Of a stretch of 64,000 nucleotides of DNA, positions 44,571 through 55,916 are shown one piece after another (positions within the stretch are counted from its first letter, which is position 1; the number at the start of each line of letters is the position of its first letter). The position numbers were made by a program, and so were the translations under genes. The notes under the pieces were generated by a model, which ran no database searches, was not told the origin of the DNA, and worked only from the letters and a program-made list of their open reading frames with translations. The stretch lies in NCBI GenBank assembly GCA_021018815.1, contig JAITYX010000009.1, positions 10,480,501-10,544,500 of the forward strand, given 5' to 3'. The DNA is from Talinum fruticosum. Its lineage: Eukaryota > Streptophyta > Magnoliopsida > Caryophyllales > Talinaceae.

Positions 44571-45738
44571 CGTAGACACCTAAAAATGGCGTCCCTTATC
44601 TCATTTAATTTGGTATTTTATGTTGTTGGCCCGATGATGAAATCCCGAGTCCTATTTGAGGATTTGGATCATGGACTGAGTTTGATTGATGGGACGGAAG
44701 CCAGTAAACCACAAAGTACCCCTAGCACCAAATAAAATAACATTTTGCCTTGGATCAATCCAAAAATCCCCTTTTCTTTCGAACGGTCCAAGCCCAGTGC
44801 CAAGCCTCTACGAGACAACAAAGTCCAGTGCTATGTAGTGGGAAATTCCGTGCTCGGAATTCCACATTTTCTTTTGTCCAATCAGACATGGAGCTGAATA
44901 CCTTAAGACAGTTTTGGAAACGTTGCATTTCGGGATCACGAGCATCAAAGTGTTGCGTTTAAACACCAAGATAGTCCACTCAAGACTAGGAGCTTTTCCC
45001 CTTAAAACAACGTCGTGGCCGGCGCCACTCACCCCGAACATTTTAAGTGGAATGTTGTGTTTTGGCTGGGAGAATCCCACTTCAGCATGTTAGGCCATGA
45101 AACCCTAGGCTCGCCCGGGTGGCTGGCGCCGTTGACTCGAATCCTATCCGGTTTTATCCTCTTCTATCTAGTTCAATCTTTTGATTTAATGGCCCGGTTT
45201 TTCTACTCAACTTTAGACAGTTGGTCGAGATAAATAGAGAGTCTTGGCTCTTATCTTAGAACAACTTATTTCCTTAGCGCTACGCTGCTGAACTAAGCTA
45301 AAAACAACCTTTTCCAAAACGTTACTCGATGAAAAGCATCCCCAAATACTCCTTTTTCTACAGATTACCGCGGAATCCTTGCAAAGAGATAAAGAATTTT
45401 CCGTTATTATGATCTCTTGGCATTCATTCAATTGATCTTTCCTATTCTCTACAAATTCACCTTTATAAAACTCATAAAAAGAAGCCCTTTTCTTTGATTT
45501 GTCACCATTGCACCAAGAGATCCAGTGTGGAAATGCAGATCAACAAGTGGGACAACCTCGAGGGCATCAATTCGATCTTCAAACGGTTCTTTATTTTTTT
45601 GTTTATTTATCGCTTTCCATATTGTGGATCAAAGTTGTATATCACTTTAATTCCTCCCCACATGATGTAATTTTTTTAGTTTTCATTTTCATTCCTCCCC
45701 GCACGATGCAGGCCCCTAAGCTGGTTGTGGTTCCTACA
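44571..45738 (+). repeat. 3' LTR of Tat element B
   Basis: 1168 bp, starting cgtagacacctaaaaa (T-to-C at the first base) and ending gtggttcctaca. It matches the inverse of the solo LTR 2730-3819 and of the LTR of Tat A. An ATAAATAG box lies at about 45232. It abuts LINE sequence at 45739. Confidence 0.88.
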
Positions 45739-45739
45739 A

Positions 45740-46717
45740 TCAATAATTAAGCATTACAACACCGGCTTTATTCTCACAAACCAGCTTAGTTATGCAATTG
45801 TATATGGAAATGCATGATGCAATTGGCCTTTTACGTATTGGCTGAGTTAGGTATAATACCTTGGGAATCATATTTAGGGTGGTAGCATTGATTTGCTTCA
45901 ACATCTTCCCTTTGTCAAAGAAGTCCCCCACAACTTTACGTACATCCTCCGCAGTTTGTGTTCTTTTTGGATTTGAAGAAGAATCTCCCAAAACCATATG
46001 GACCTAGGCTTTTCTCATTAATATCAAACATTGTTGCCTTGATTTACGTATCGGTAAAAGGATGCCACATTGCTTGCCTCTGTTGTTCATTGAGTGTGTT
46101 GCCTTGTTGAATGACCTCAAAAGATGGCTTACATCCCTAGTTTTCATTCGCCATGAAGTTTGCAAAGCGCTCGACAATCATTTCACAAATATTCTCCTGA
46201 TCTTGTTCAAGTTTCCCTTGCTTGTTCCTCATTGCTTATACGGACATGTTGTAGTCTCTATGAGTAATGGTTACATAAAAATATGTTAAGTTCCGATCTC
46301 CATGTGTGTGCCAAGTTTCCTTTGACTTCGTTGAGAAATTCTCTTTCAACATTGGGGAAAGAGTTGTATTTGGCTAAATCTTCTCCTTTTGCAGTATAAA
46401 GTGCAAGTGTCTAGGGGGTGTAGATAAATCTCTTTTTGGACGTTGTGTCCTTCTATGAGAGCTTCGCAACTTCGAGTTGTATCCTGTTCAACCTGTTTTT
46501 ATACGAGCTCTCAGTGGTTTTTTAATGTCTTGATTTTTGTTGTAACCTGGAACATTAGAGTGTCATTTATTGTGGTCTCCCAAGTGTCATGTACCAGTTT
46601 TGGAAATGTATCACATGTTTCCCACAAATTGTAAAATTTGACAAAAAAAAAAAAAGCCTCTTTGTCTTGCTTCCCCTTGTTGTAGCGTAGCAAGTAGAGG
46701 TGGCTGATCGGACACAT
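45740..46717 (-). pseudogene. LINE ORF2: linker and start of reverse transcriptase
   Basis: Minus-strand pieces: VKFYNLWETCDTFPKLVHDT (46640) and TINDTLMFQVTTKIKTLKNH are the linker that follows the endonuclease in plant L1 elements. KQINATTLNMIPKVLYL with RPIASCISIYNCITKLV (45900-45790) is the first conserved RT block. Catalytic RT motifs are not in the window. Several stops and shifts. Confidence 0.8.
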
Positions 46718-47423
46718 CTTCAGGTACGATAGATTACTTCATTCCTAGGAAGCTAGTTATGCCAACACCATTTGATAAAACTCTATCTAGCTTAGAAAAC
46801 ACTCTACTAGTCCCTTGCTTGTTACTCGAAGTGAAAGGACGGTCAATACTGTCTATCAAGTTCAACTAAGTTGTTAAAATGAACGCCTAGTACCCATGCA
46901 TCCTCAATATTAATAATGACTATATGATTCCATAATTCCTTCCTTTCATTGGCATTATTTGATCCATATACCACAATAATATATGTCCTTATATTATCTA
47001 GTTCCATGTTCCGATGTGTATAAACCGAGCATGGGTGTGAAGTATCTCTACTTGTACTTTGCATATATTCCACACAATCCAAATTCTACTTCTCTCCAAA
47101 ATCGAGCTATTCGATACCATTCACTATGAAGAGTCAATATTATTCCTAATGTTTTCTTCAATTGTTTCCCTAATTTTAGTCTCCACAATGCCTAATATGA
47201 GATATTTCTTATTCTACAATGGCCTCTTTATTGCATTCTGCTTATTTGGCCTATTTAGGCCTTTTGTGTTCCAAAATCATATGTTATCCATGATCCCCTA
47301 ATGAGGATCCGAAGTTGTTTTGGACGCGCACTATCTCTCGGCTGCATATTAGCCGATGGGTTGCTGCAATTCTCTTTACTTGTATGCTCATTATAACATG
47401 CTCTTCCTCTTCTTGTTTCACTT
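46718..47423 (-). pseudogene. LINE ORF2: endonuclease domain (broken)
   Basis: The frame 47082-46843 has IIVVYGSNNANERKELWNHI and AWVLGVHFNNLVE. These correspond to the YG-S-N-ER-LW and G-D-F-N motifs of apurinic-type LINE endonucleases; the Asp of GDFN has been replaced (G-V-H-F-N). The upstream part, 47300-47100, is decayed. It would nick the target DNA for target-primed reverse transcription. Confidence 0.78.
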
Positions 47424-50127
47424 TGTAACAACCCGATCCTAAATCACAATTATTTATTTTAAATCACATTATTTATTTTATTAATTACACTATTTATATA
47501 ATTGGGCGCGTGCACTTCAATTCGACATTTTATATTTAAAGTATTTTTATACATGCGCTATGCCGTTAAGGCGACGAAGTGGCCCTAATAAAAATCTCAT
47601 AATAAAGTTATAATTTTTGAACGTCATTGTTAAAATAAAATTAAAAAGTAACAATAATAATAATAATAAATAAATAAATAAATATAGGTAAACATATAAA
47701 AATAAAAGTAAAAATGAAATAAATAAGCCAGATTTTTTTAAAGAAAAATCCGGACATAGAATAATCTGGAATTAAAAAAAAAAAAAAAAAGAAAAAAAAA
47801 GAGAAAGGCGGTTAAGACCAAATAATCGGGCAACTCAATGTCAATTTACCCAGCTTGCTCTCCTTCGCTCCTCCCGTTCCCTCGCTTCCCTTGCTCCTCC
47901 CTTTCCCTCGCTTCCTCTTCCTCACGACACTTTCTCCGGCCAAGCACAGCTGGCGACGCCGGCGGGAGATCGGCGCCGGTCGTCCCCGTCCCTCTCTCGT
48001 CTCGCTTCCTCCCTCTCTCACGCTCTCGCCGTCTCTCTCTCGCCTCCCGCTAGGCGCTGCGGAATTTCCCTGCCGCGGCCACTGACGGCCAACCACCAGC
48101 CGCAGCGACCGCCGGAGCTCATCGCCGCCTTTGCCGAGTGGTTGCTGGTGTAGCCGCCAACCACCACCACCCCCTCTCGACCTCTTCGACTCCTCCTCTT
48201 CGAATCGAAGGTAAACACGCTAAACCCTAAATTATCAAGTTTCGATTTATTTAGGCAATTGTAACCATAAATTGAAGCATATGACTTAGAATTATGTGTT
48301 GAGTGAATTTGAAGATTGATTTTGAGAAATTTGATTTGGTGTGGATGGTGGAGTTGTGGCTTTGATGGATTGATTATGTATAAATGCGAAGGAATGAAAT
48401 TGTTATTGAGAAATTATAATGTAGAGAACGAAATTAGGGATGTTTAGTTATTTAATTGAGTATTGGATGAATTCCGAGATTTTGGAGAATGACTATATTG
48501 AGCAAACGTAGGGCGAGTATATGCATAGGTTGAACTGGCTAATGTGTAACTGCAGAAGTTTGAGAAAATAGTTCAAATGTTAAGCATGCGTAATTGTGAT
48601 TGTGAATGTGAGTTTTGTGGGGAGATAATGCCCCGACCTTAAGTTGGTATATGTATGAAATTGAGCAATATGGTTAGTTGTGAAGCCTCCATGTAGAAAG
48701 GCATTGGTAGATTGAGTAATCACTTAGTTATGGGTTTGAACTCGATGAAGTGAGAAATAAAGAAATTACGTTAGGAATAAGGATTGAAAGATAAGTTAGC
48801 CTTGGATAATTAATCGGAATAGTTGCATCTATTTATAACAATGACAACGGCAATAATAATAATAACAATATTAACTATGAAGTGTTTAGGTACTTGTATA
48901 CATGCATAAGTATATATATACATGTATATGCGTAATTTCATTTCTTAATTTGAGTCCGTAACGCATCACATCGTGCGAATATCACTGCTGGATCTAGTCG
49001 ACTACTTTAACGAGTACATGCTCAATAAAGATCTAAACAGAATTAGCACAAGGGAGTGGAGCAACAAAAATTTTAGCTTAATCGATTACATAACAAATAA
49101 AGAAAATAAATCAAATTACCAACGATTATACGAACTCAAGCATTAAAACTCAAGAAAAACATTATTAACAAGGGAAATCTATTTGAAACGTAACCGAGGC
49201 CACTTCGGTTGCTGGAAAGCTAGCAACTTAAATTTTCATAAAAAGGGAGAAAGCAAACATCCTCGGCTCAGTACGTTCATTACCCGTACCTTTCGAAAAC
49301 TCTCATGTTTCATCAAATCTCAACATTTCTCATATATATAACTAATAATGAATCATTTACAAGGCAAGTTTTGCCACCTAATTAAGTGGTCCCCGCCCAA
49401 TTATCAATTACCAAGGGTTTAGGCCCGCCAATTATACCCGCGCGCGCGTCAACTCGGGTTATCGATCGGCCCGGGGTGACACCTGTTCAACGATCGTATC
49501 AATTACCAAGGGGTTCCACTTCCAGATAATAACCGGCAAGCAATTTTACTTATATTCTCTCCCCCGATTTCAAACTAAAATGAATTGAAATGCGCGCGCT
49601 CAATCAATATGTTTCAAAATTATTTTACTCGTGCAGGAATGTTCGTGCTGAGTTTCGACTCATTCTTTGAATTATTTTTGATGTTTTGGTTTTGAGGAAA
49701 GGCATCCGTTAATGACCCTTCGCCTAAGAAGCCTGGTGGGAGCAAGACATAGCCAGATATTCCATTGCCATTGTTCTATGTTGGACTAGATGCTCACAGT
49801 GGACGCTCATCCTCGCTAATTTTGGGTTTGACTTCGGGTTGTGATTTAGCATTGTGTATTTCCTATTATAGTCCGTTGTAATGGTCACTAATGTTTGTAA
49901 ATACATAGCAGAACTATGCTTGGGATTGGCTACTCAAGTTGTCGGGATGACACCTCGCGACACAGCGGAGGCATAACGACTAGACACTCGTTTATTATGG
50001 TATTTTAAGTCAGCCTTGTCCTTTTGTTAGGGCGGCGGTAACGCCTTCGGCTATTAACTTCCGCTGCGACCTTACCTAATATTCTCAGATTAGGGAGTTA
50101 TTAGGTGACGGTAATCGGGGCGTTACA
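47424..50127 (+). mobile_element. Tekay-type solo LTR
   Basis: 2704 bp, starting TGTAACAACCCGATCC and ending GGGGCGTTACA, flanked by a perfect CACTT duplication (47419-47423 and 50128-50132). It aligns along its length with 18249-21151, including the GC-rich block (47830-48210) and the 3' phrase ctaaaatgaattgaaatgcg. No internal region. It separates ORF1 and ORF2 of the LINE. Confidence 0.9.
47650..47683. repeat. (AAT)n / (AAAT)n microsatellite
   Basis: Short A-rich tri- and tetranucleotide run within the solo LTR. Confidence 0.8.
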
Positions 50128-51216
50128 CACTTCTACTGGTGGGGTTTCATTTTCAATCTATGTAAGTGGTTCGAGTTGAACTAACGCTTGGTTATGTGGT
50201 TCCTTCCTTCTCCAAACTTTTTTAATGCCCTCTAATCCATCATGTGGCCATATTGTTATCATTTAGCACATATTATTGGTTGCCATTAACACTCGAATGT
50301 CTTGCACAATTATGTCTCATTTTTTATCTATAAAAGTAACTTGTTGTGGGAATTCCATACTCGATATCCTTTTCAATTAGAACACAAGCATATCGAGTTC
50401 TTCATTTCTCATGTGTGGTTATGTCCACTTGCTAGTGGTGTCATCACCAAATTGTTGAATTTACGAAGGCCCTCTTTGCTTTAGAATCCGAGGTCTAGCT
50501 CAGGTAATGTAGTCCATACTAGTACTTTAGCAAGAAGGTCCTTATCAATAGGTTGGCCAAGTTGCTTGTGGTTTGAAGATTAATGGCTTTATATCCAAAT
50601 ACACAAAGGTTAGCTTCAAGATAGCATCACGTTCAAGCACAGTATGAAAACGAATTATAAACACCCCATTTGGCTTTGCCACTACTTTATCATACCCTTC
50701 CTTCCCCCAAATTCGATTGAAAAACTCATTCATCACTTTCAATGGTGGATTGGCCCCTATAACATAACATATAACAAACGAGCTCCAATACTCTACTTGA
50801 AATTCAATGTCATGAGCTTCTATAAAGTGAATTTTCATTTCATTATGCTCAATTGGTAGAATGTAATCAGAGAGTAAAATCCAAATTGGGTAAATGGTCA
50901 GTGATGGATCGATTACCATTTTTCATATCTGCAGAGTCCAATCTCTTTTGCCCATGATATTAATTGGCGTCACCTTCTCAATGCATTAATCTAGCTACCG
51001 AAGCTCGCTCTCATTTCTTCCGTAGATTGAACATGGTTGTTTGCCTCTCCTTCTTCATGGATCATGGATCGATGGGTAATGCATTTGGTGATTCCCTTGC
51101 TATTCTGTTCTTCCAAATGATGATCGTCTTGGTTTCATTTCACTTGTTCGTGTTTGATGACGATGAGTTTGCATTTTTTTTTTTTGCCTTTTTTCAGGTT
51201 TTGCCTTCCTTGCCAT
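50128..51216 (-). pseudogene. LINE ORF1 (broken)
   Basis: The minus strand has a start at 51216 (MARKAKPEKRQKKKMQ). The frame 50919-50545 has YVIGANPPLKVMNEFFNRIW, GKEGYDKVVAKPNGVFIIRF and KPLIFKPQ, the DUF4283 region of plant L1 ORF1 proteins, which precedes a zinc knuckle. The ORF1 product binds RNA. Stops occur before and after; the end towards ORF2 (50545-50128) is decayed. Confidence 0.75.
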
Positions 51217-52535
51217 GATCCTTGTTGGCTCTCTCTAGCTTGCTCTCTCTAATTTCATTGTAATTAATATTTTGAAATAAAGGGTGTGATTTCAGAATAC
51301 AAATTTCAAAGAGGATTATTTATTTAAAAGGTAGAGAGAGAAAGCTTTTAAAATACAACTGTGTGATTTTAAAAATTAAATTTAACACAATAACAGTACA
51401 ATTTGCTACAAAATAAAAAATATATATATAAGGCCTTAATGTACCAAAATCAAAAGCCCACGGTTATTTATGATTAAAAATTTGGCATTAAAGGAAAATA
51501 AAACAAAAGTTAAGTAGACTAGCCTCACGTTTCTAATGGGATCATCAATAATATTGGAAATAAAGACACATATCTTTCCTAATGCATCGGTTCCTGAAGT
51601 TTCGTCCGTGTGATCTCAAATGTGGCAAACCCCATAGCTTATCATTTTAATATCAATTTCAATTTAGGTTGCCCATGTTTTTAACCACGAAATTAATTAA
51701 AATAAAATGGCCACTACAATCCTACAACCCGCTTTCCCCTCCCCAAATTACAATTCATGGAGAATGTTCCCACTCTCAACGACAGGATTGCACCTCCTTA
51801 TGCATTAAACATTAAAGCGATATGTACCAGTTCGCTTCAGGTAACATACGGGGTTATACTTTTCAAAACATCTCTCCCTCCCCCTGCGCTCTGGCTCTTA
51901 ATTCTGGTGAGCCTTTTCAAACAGTAATCACTACTACATTTTAAAATAACTAGTGTCATATGTGTGATTTGTACAAAATCCTTCAATATTTATATTATTT
52001 AAAAATGAGTATTAAATTTCTGCCAAAAAAAAACAAGTCTTAAATTGATTAGTAATTTTTTCTTTTTTTAAAATAAATGAAAAACAATCAAATTAATAAC
52101 TAGTACTAACTAATCACTAATACACACCAAATGAGAATTTAGGCCACCTCTCTTTTGTTAAAGCTTCATTTTATTCTTTTCTCTTTTGTATTTATCAAGA
52201 GGACAAAGCACTGATGAGAATTTAGTATTGGATGAGAGTCATTGGATAAATCTGCTCTTAATGTATTTGGAAAATGCAGTTTTACTCCTCAACTGTTTTA
52301 CCATTTAATCGGGCCATTAATTATATAAAATCATTCAAAATTTACCCTCGGGACCCACAAAAATCGGTTATTGTCGGTTTTTAAGTATTTTTTTATTTTG
52401 TAGGCGGTACTTGGTTTGGGTAGGTTTGGGCATGGTTAAAAAAAGGAAAAAACAAAAAAATGCTTTTGTATTCCCTCCAAATCACTTTATTTCCTCTCAA
52501 ACCCATTCACTTTTTCCCAAGTCAGTCATCATCTT

Positions 52536-52562
52536 CCTCTCTCTCTCTCTCTCTCTCTCTCT
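52536..52562. repeat. (CT)n microsatellite
   Basis: About 13 CT units. Confidence 0.92.
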
Positions 52563-52619
52563 ATGTGAAGTTCAAAGTGGTTCTCCATTAAAACCTTAAA
52601 TTTCGAGCAACGATCGTTA

Positions 52620-52652
52620 AAGAAGAAGAAGAAGAAGAAGAAGAAGAAGAAA
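52620..52652. repeat. (AAG)n microsatellite
   Basis: Eleven or so AAG units. Confidence 0.92.
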
Positions 52653-52979
52653 GGGTAATCAAAAAGAGGCTTGTTGAGTTCTCGCGATCATCGGGTATTT
52701 TCTTTGTCAAGAATGGTGAAATGTGGGTTTTATTTCGAAAATTCATAATAAACCGAGAAATTGAATGTAGATTGTTGGCATTCGTTTTTTTAATTTTTAA
52801 ATCATGCAATGAAAGCTTTATCTTGATTCAAAATTTAGCGGTTGTTGTGACAATGTGGGATTTCTCTCTCTCTCTCTCTATTTTTTAGTGAAAGTAATGA
52901 TATTTCTTGAATAAAAATTATGTTTTTTAATTAAATTATGATTTTGATGTATTATAATTTTGTTACAATTTGTTTCCAA

Positions 52980-53204
52980 ATGTTTGGTAAGGTTGGTTTG
53001 GTTATAAATCATGATGGGGAATTTGAGGAGGGGTCATTCGTAGTATATCGTGAAGGTGAATGTTATATATATGATGATCCGGACCCTCATTATTTGATTA
53101 TGGATGACCTAAATGAAATGGTTCTGAAGTTAGGGTACTTTGAGGAAAGAACTAGAACTGTGTATTACTGCAATCCAAATAAACTATTCGCAGACAAACG
53201 TTAG
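52980..53204 (+). pseudogene. PB1-like N-terminal fragment of a MULE transposase
   Basis: From the ATG at 52980 (MFGKVGLVINHDGEFEEGSF), preceded by a T-rich, intron-end-like tttccaa, the frame runs YREGECYIYDDPDPHY, LNEMVLKLGYFEERTRTVYY and CNPNKLF to a stop at 53204. It resembles the PB1-like domain at the N-terminus of plant MuDR-type transposases (H-x-G-G-x-F, DPD, LGY, YY-x-x-P pattern). The downstream transposase is missing: an inverted copia LTR begins 70 bp later at 53275. It could equally be a small host gene derived from such a transposase. The frame is clean. Confidence 0.55.
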
Positions 53205-53274
53205 AATTATTATATATTCATTGATTTATTTAAATTGTGTGTTTGCATTTTTTTAAAATATATTACTAACATTG

Positions 53275-54672
53275 TGAGGGTTTGCTCTTGGAGAGGTTAA
53301 GTAACCCTAGAGGGGGTGAATAGAGTGATGGAAGATTTTTGCGAAATTAACAGATTTTTGTAAAGTAAAGACATAGAAAATTGTTCCGAGTCTAAATTAG
53401 ACTCGAAATACATAACAGGAGATATACGTGGAAACCCTCCCGGGGCATAAAACCACGTACGAGTGCTTATCCAAGCACTAAGTCAAATCCACTATTTTGA
53501 ATCCACAAAATACAAGGGCTGACCCCTTATAGAATTGCTCCCTTTGACAATTCAATTATAAGATTTTCCTAGACACGAAGTTCCCTTATCTGTTCTATTA
53601 CTTCATAACCGAGATGACCTTTACAGCTAGGGACAACCGAGCTGAGTTAACCCTTACAGCTCATTCAAGGGACTTTACAGAGAATTAAAAATGTAAGAGT
53701 AGTTACAAAACTTTTCTCTTTACAACTCAAAAAGTATACGCTTAAGAGTGGAGTTATAAAAGCTAGAAGACCGAGAGAGAATAAGTTCAATTTAACTCTA
53801 GCGAGTGTTCAGCAGCGATCTTCAAGTTTTGTATGAAGGCTTCTATTTAGACACGAGTAAGATAGAGTAGCCGTTGTGACTGAATTTAAACTTGAGAGCT
53901 TCACTAGCCATCGTAACAAATAGTCCGAGTCACTCAAAAAGGAGCCGTTGCAAATGTGAACGTTGTGCTTAGGTCCTTAGCTCGAAAAATAGTCCATCCC
54001 ACTGGTTGTGACCAAAATTTAAGGTGGAAACAACCGTTACACTCAAAGTTTAAGTTTATCGGATTTGGTGACAAACAACCCTAACATGGTGTCCGAGCAT
54101 TGTCCTGAAATAGTGCTTTTTCGTTTGCTTGGGTGTTTAACAGTTAGAAGTTGGTTGCTTTTACTATTCAAACCAATATTAAAATACTTTAATCAACCTA
54201 CAGATGCAAATTAAAGTGGTACTCAATGTAGAAAAATACTTTGGTCCAAGATTAGGTAAGGATAATAATTAATTCATAATAATTAAGCACTTAATTATTC
54301 TTAATCTTAAAGGATGGAATTTTCTGAGTCCAATATTCAATAGGTTCAAATTCCATCTTGTGTCTATACTTAAATGATCCACCATATATAGAGACCATGC
54401 ATCCAATTGATCGGGTAAATAATTTCTTTCAATAAACCGACTTTGAAATTAGAATTAGCGCAACAATTCATTTTTATTTAACTCATGAATGCAAGTGCTT
54501 AAAATAAGATATGTTCGTGAAGTTATTTACTCATGACAACTCCTTGAGTTGCATCTAAGTGAGTCGAAACACAGTTATGTGTGTTCTAATCAAGAGATGC
54601 TTTCCGAGAAGGTCGGATAGTACTGAAAACTTAAAGGTAAGTTTCTTAAAGACTTAGAATGACTTGAAATCA
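53275..54672 (-). repeat. LTR of SIRE-like copia remnant 1
   Basis: 1398 bp, with plus-strand ends tgagggtttg and gaaatca. The inverse of 55917-57325: shared phrases include ccctagagggggtgaatag, tggattcaaaatagtggat (inverse) and gattaggtaaggataataa. The ends TGA...TCA are inferred from the limit of similarity between the two LTRs. Confidence 0.75.
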
Positions 54673-55379
54673 AAACCATAGAGAGATAGAGAGTTATACC
54701 CGATTCTTTAATTTCCCCTTTTTGATAAAATGCATTCAACACTTAATAGGAGAAACTAAAGGTTAAAACAGTTCAGCTTTTATGGCTCAAAACGAATGAC
54801 TACAAAATTTTCTTTTTGGATCAAGGTCGGAATTCATTGGTATAGCATATTGATACAAGAAATATTAGAGCAAAAATTATCACAACATAAGAACAAGTAA
54901 TAGAGCATAGAATCAAAACAGAAATAATGAGGTATGGATAACACAAGTTAGTGATGCTCGGAAATTTTAAAATTTCATTGATGCTCGAAACAAAGTACAC
55001 AAAAACTAAAACCCCCACTAAACCAAACATCTATCTGACTTTTCTCTCCCCTATGCATTACAACAAAAAGAAAATAAGTTGGGAAAGGAGTAAAAATACA
55101 GAGATGTTAGAACGAGGACACCTTCTTCTCGCGTCTATAGCCTTGACTAGAAGCCGATGGGCGAGGAAGAGGTGGCAGGAGCAAAGGTAGAGGAGCAATG
55201 CTTTTTCCTAAAAACTGGTCCGGGCTTAGTCCATTTTCTTTGTGAATGAATGGGACCATGCTCAGTCTTCCTGAACTTAATAGTTTTGGAATTAGTTTTG
55301 AAAAAATTGTATATAAGACCTTATTTCAAAATGGAACACACTCGAGCACTAAGTAATAAATCAAGGATATTTTTTTTTA
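54673..55379 (-). other. Post-pol or spacer DNA of copia remnant 1
   Basis: Includes a GC-richer piece at 55110-55200 with a Pro/Ser-rich frame on the minus strand, possibly the remains of the extra ORF that follows pol in SIRE elements. Beside the LTR the minus strand reads actctctatctctctatgg, similar to tttctctttctctctacc at 61875-61890 in copy 2. No definite gene. Confidence 0.4.
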
Positions 55380-55900
55380 ACCTTGAGTAAGTTTTTAAGC
55401 AAACTTTTGAGACTCATTGAGCTTCTGTTTCAATTGCTTATTATCTATTCTAAGGCACTCATACTCAATCTCATTATCTTGAGTACTCGGTCTCAAGTAC
55501 TTCGATTTTGTCCCAAGTTTTCTAACTCATTTTCCAAAGTGTTGTTCTCAGCATTAAGAGATTCTAGTTTCTCTTTGAATTTAGAAGATTCAGAATTGGA
55601 CTTTTCTTCCAAAGTAAAAATATATCTAGCAAGATCAAGTTTGGAAAACTTAAGGAAATAGTTGATTACCTCCTCGAGGACCTGTCTACTTTGTATATGA
55701 TACATCGTCTGTCGACTTAGATCCAGCTTCTAAGTCTGTTAGAGCCATTAGACACTCGATTAATCATCGGTGTCATCATCTTCTTCGACTCATCATCGCT
55801 CTAGATAGCCACCATAGACTTTTTCTTCTTTTTGTCCCGAAGACTTAGGCTCAAAAACCGGATCATTCTAAGTACTACATAAAGACGTAGGTACAAACCT
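55380..55900 (-). pseudogene. Gag C-terminal fragment of copia remnant 1
   Basis: The minus strand reads LEEVINYFLKFSKLDLARYI, then FTLEEKSNSESSKFKEKLES and NTLENELENLGQ, a coiled-coil-like stretch. It matches 58505-58680 of copia copy 2 (EYFLKFSKVDLAKYIYTLEE). Lys-rich and acidic sequence upstream (55850-55740) parallels 58330-58450. The zinc knuckle is not readable. Confidence 0.75.
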
Positions 55901-55916
55901 CATCCCTCCTAAGTTT

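Larger units (their letters stand above)
31821..45738 (+). mobile_element. Ty3/gypsy Tat-lineage element B (5' part off window)
   Basis: Plus-strand copy of the same family as Tat A. The visible part starts in the protease-RT linker because Tat A is inserted there; gag and protease should lie left of the window. Order: RT, two RNase H domains, integrase, 3' region with two MULEs, two antisense ORFs, polypurine tract, 3' LTR (44571-45738). It sits in the RT gene of a LINE, with the right target-site copy expected at 45739-45743 (atcaa). All sense ORFs are broken. Confidence 0.85.
45739..51216 (-). mobile_element. L1-type LINE, 3' part cut off by Tat element B
   Basis: On the minus strand ORF1 starts at 51216, the endonuclease lies near 47082, and RT starts near 45997 and is cut at 45739. 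The rest of RT and the 3' tail would lie beyond the left end of Tat B, outside the window. A solo LTR (47424-50127) separates ORF1 from ORF2. All ORFs are decayed, so this is the oldest layer of the nest. Confidence 0.82.
51217..52979. other. Stretch without recognisable genes
   Basis: The first part may be LINE leader. From about 52260 the DNA may be the end and leader of an old MULE, since a PB1-like MULE fragment starts at 52980. I could not find terminal repeats. The stretch holds (CT)n at about 52536-52562, (AAG)n at 52620-52652 and a shorter (CT)n at 52861-52880. Otherwise nothing is visible. Confidence 0.5.
53275..55916 (-). mobile_element. SIRE-like copia remnant 1 (3' LTR, post-pol piece, gag fragment)
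   Basis: On the minus strand the right-hand piece (55916-55380) is a gag C-terminal fragment. Next comes non-coding or post-pol DNA (55380-54673), then a complete LTR (54672-53275). All of protease, integrase, RT and RNase H is missing, so a large internal deletion has occurred. At 55917 it meets the 5' LTR of copia copy 2 in the opposite orientation. Confidence 0.75.
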
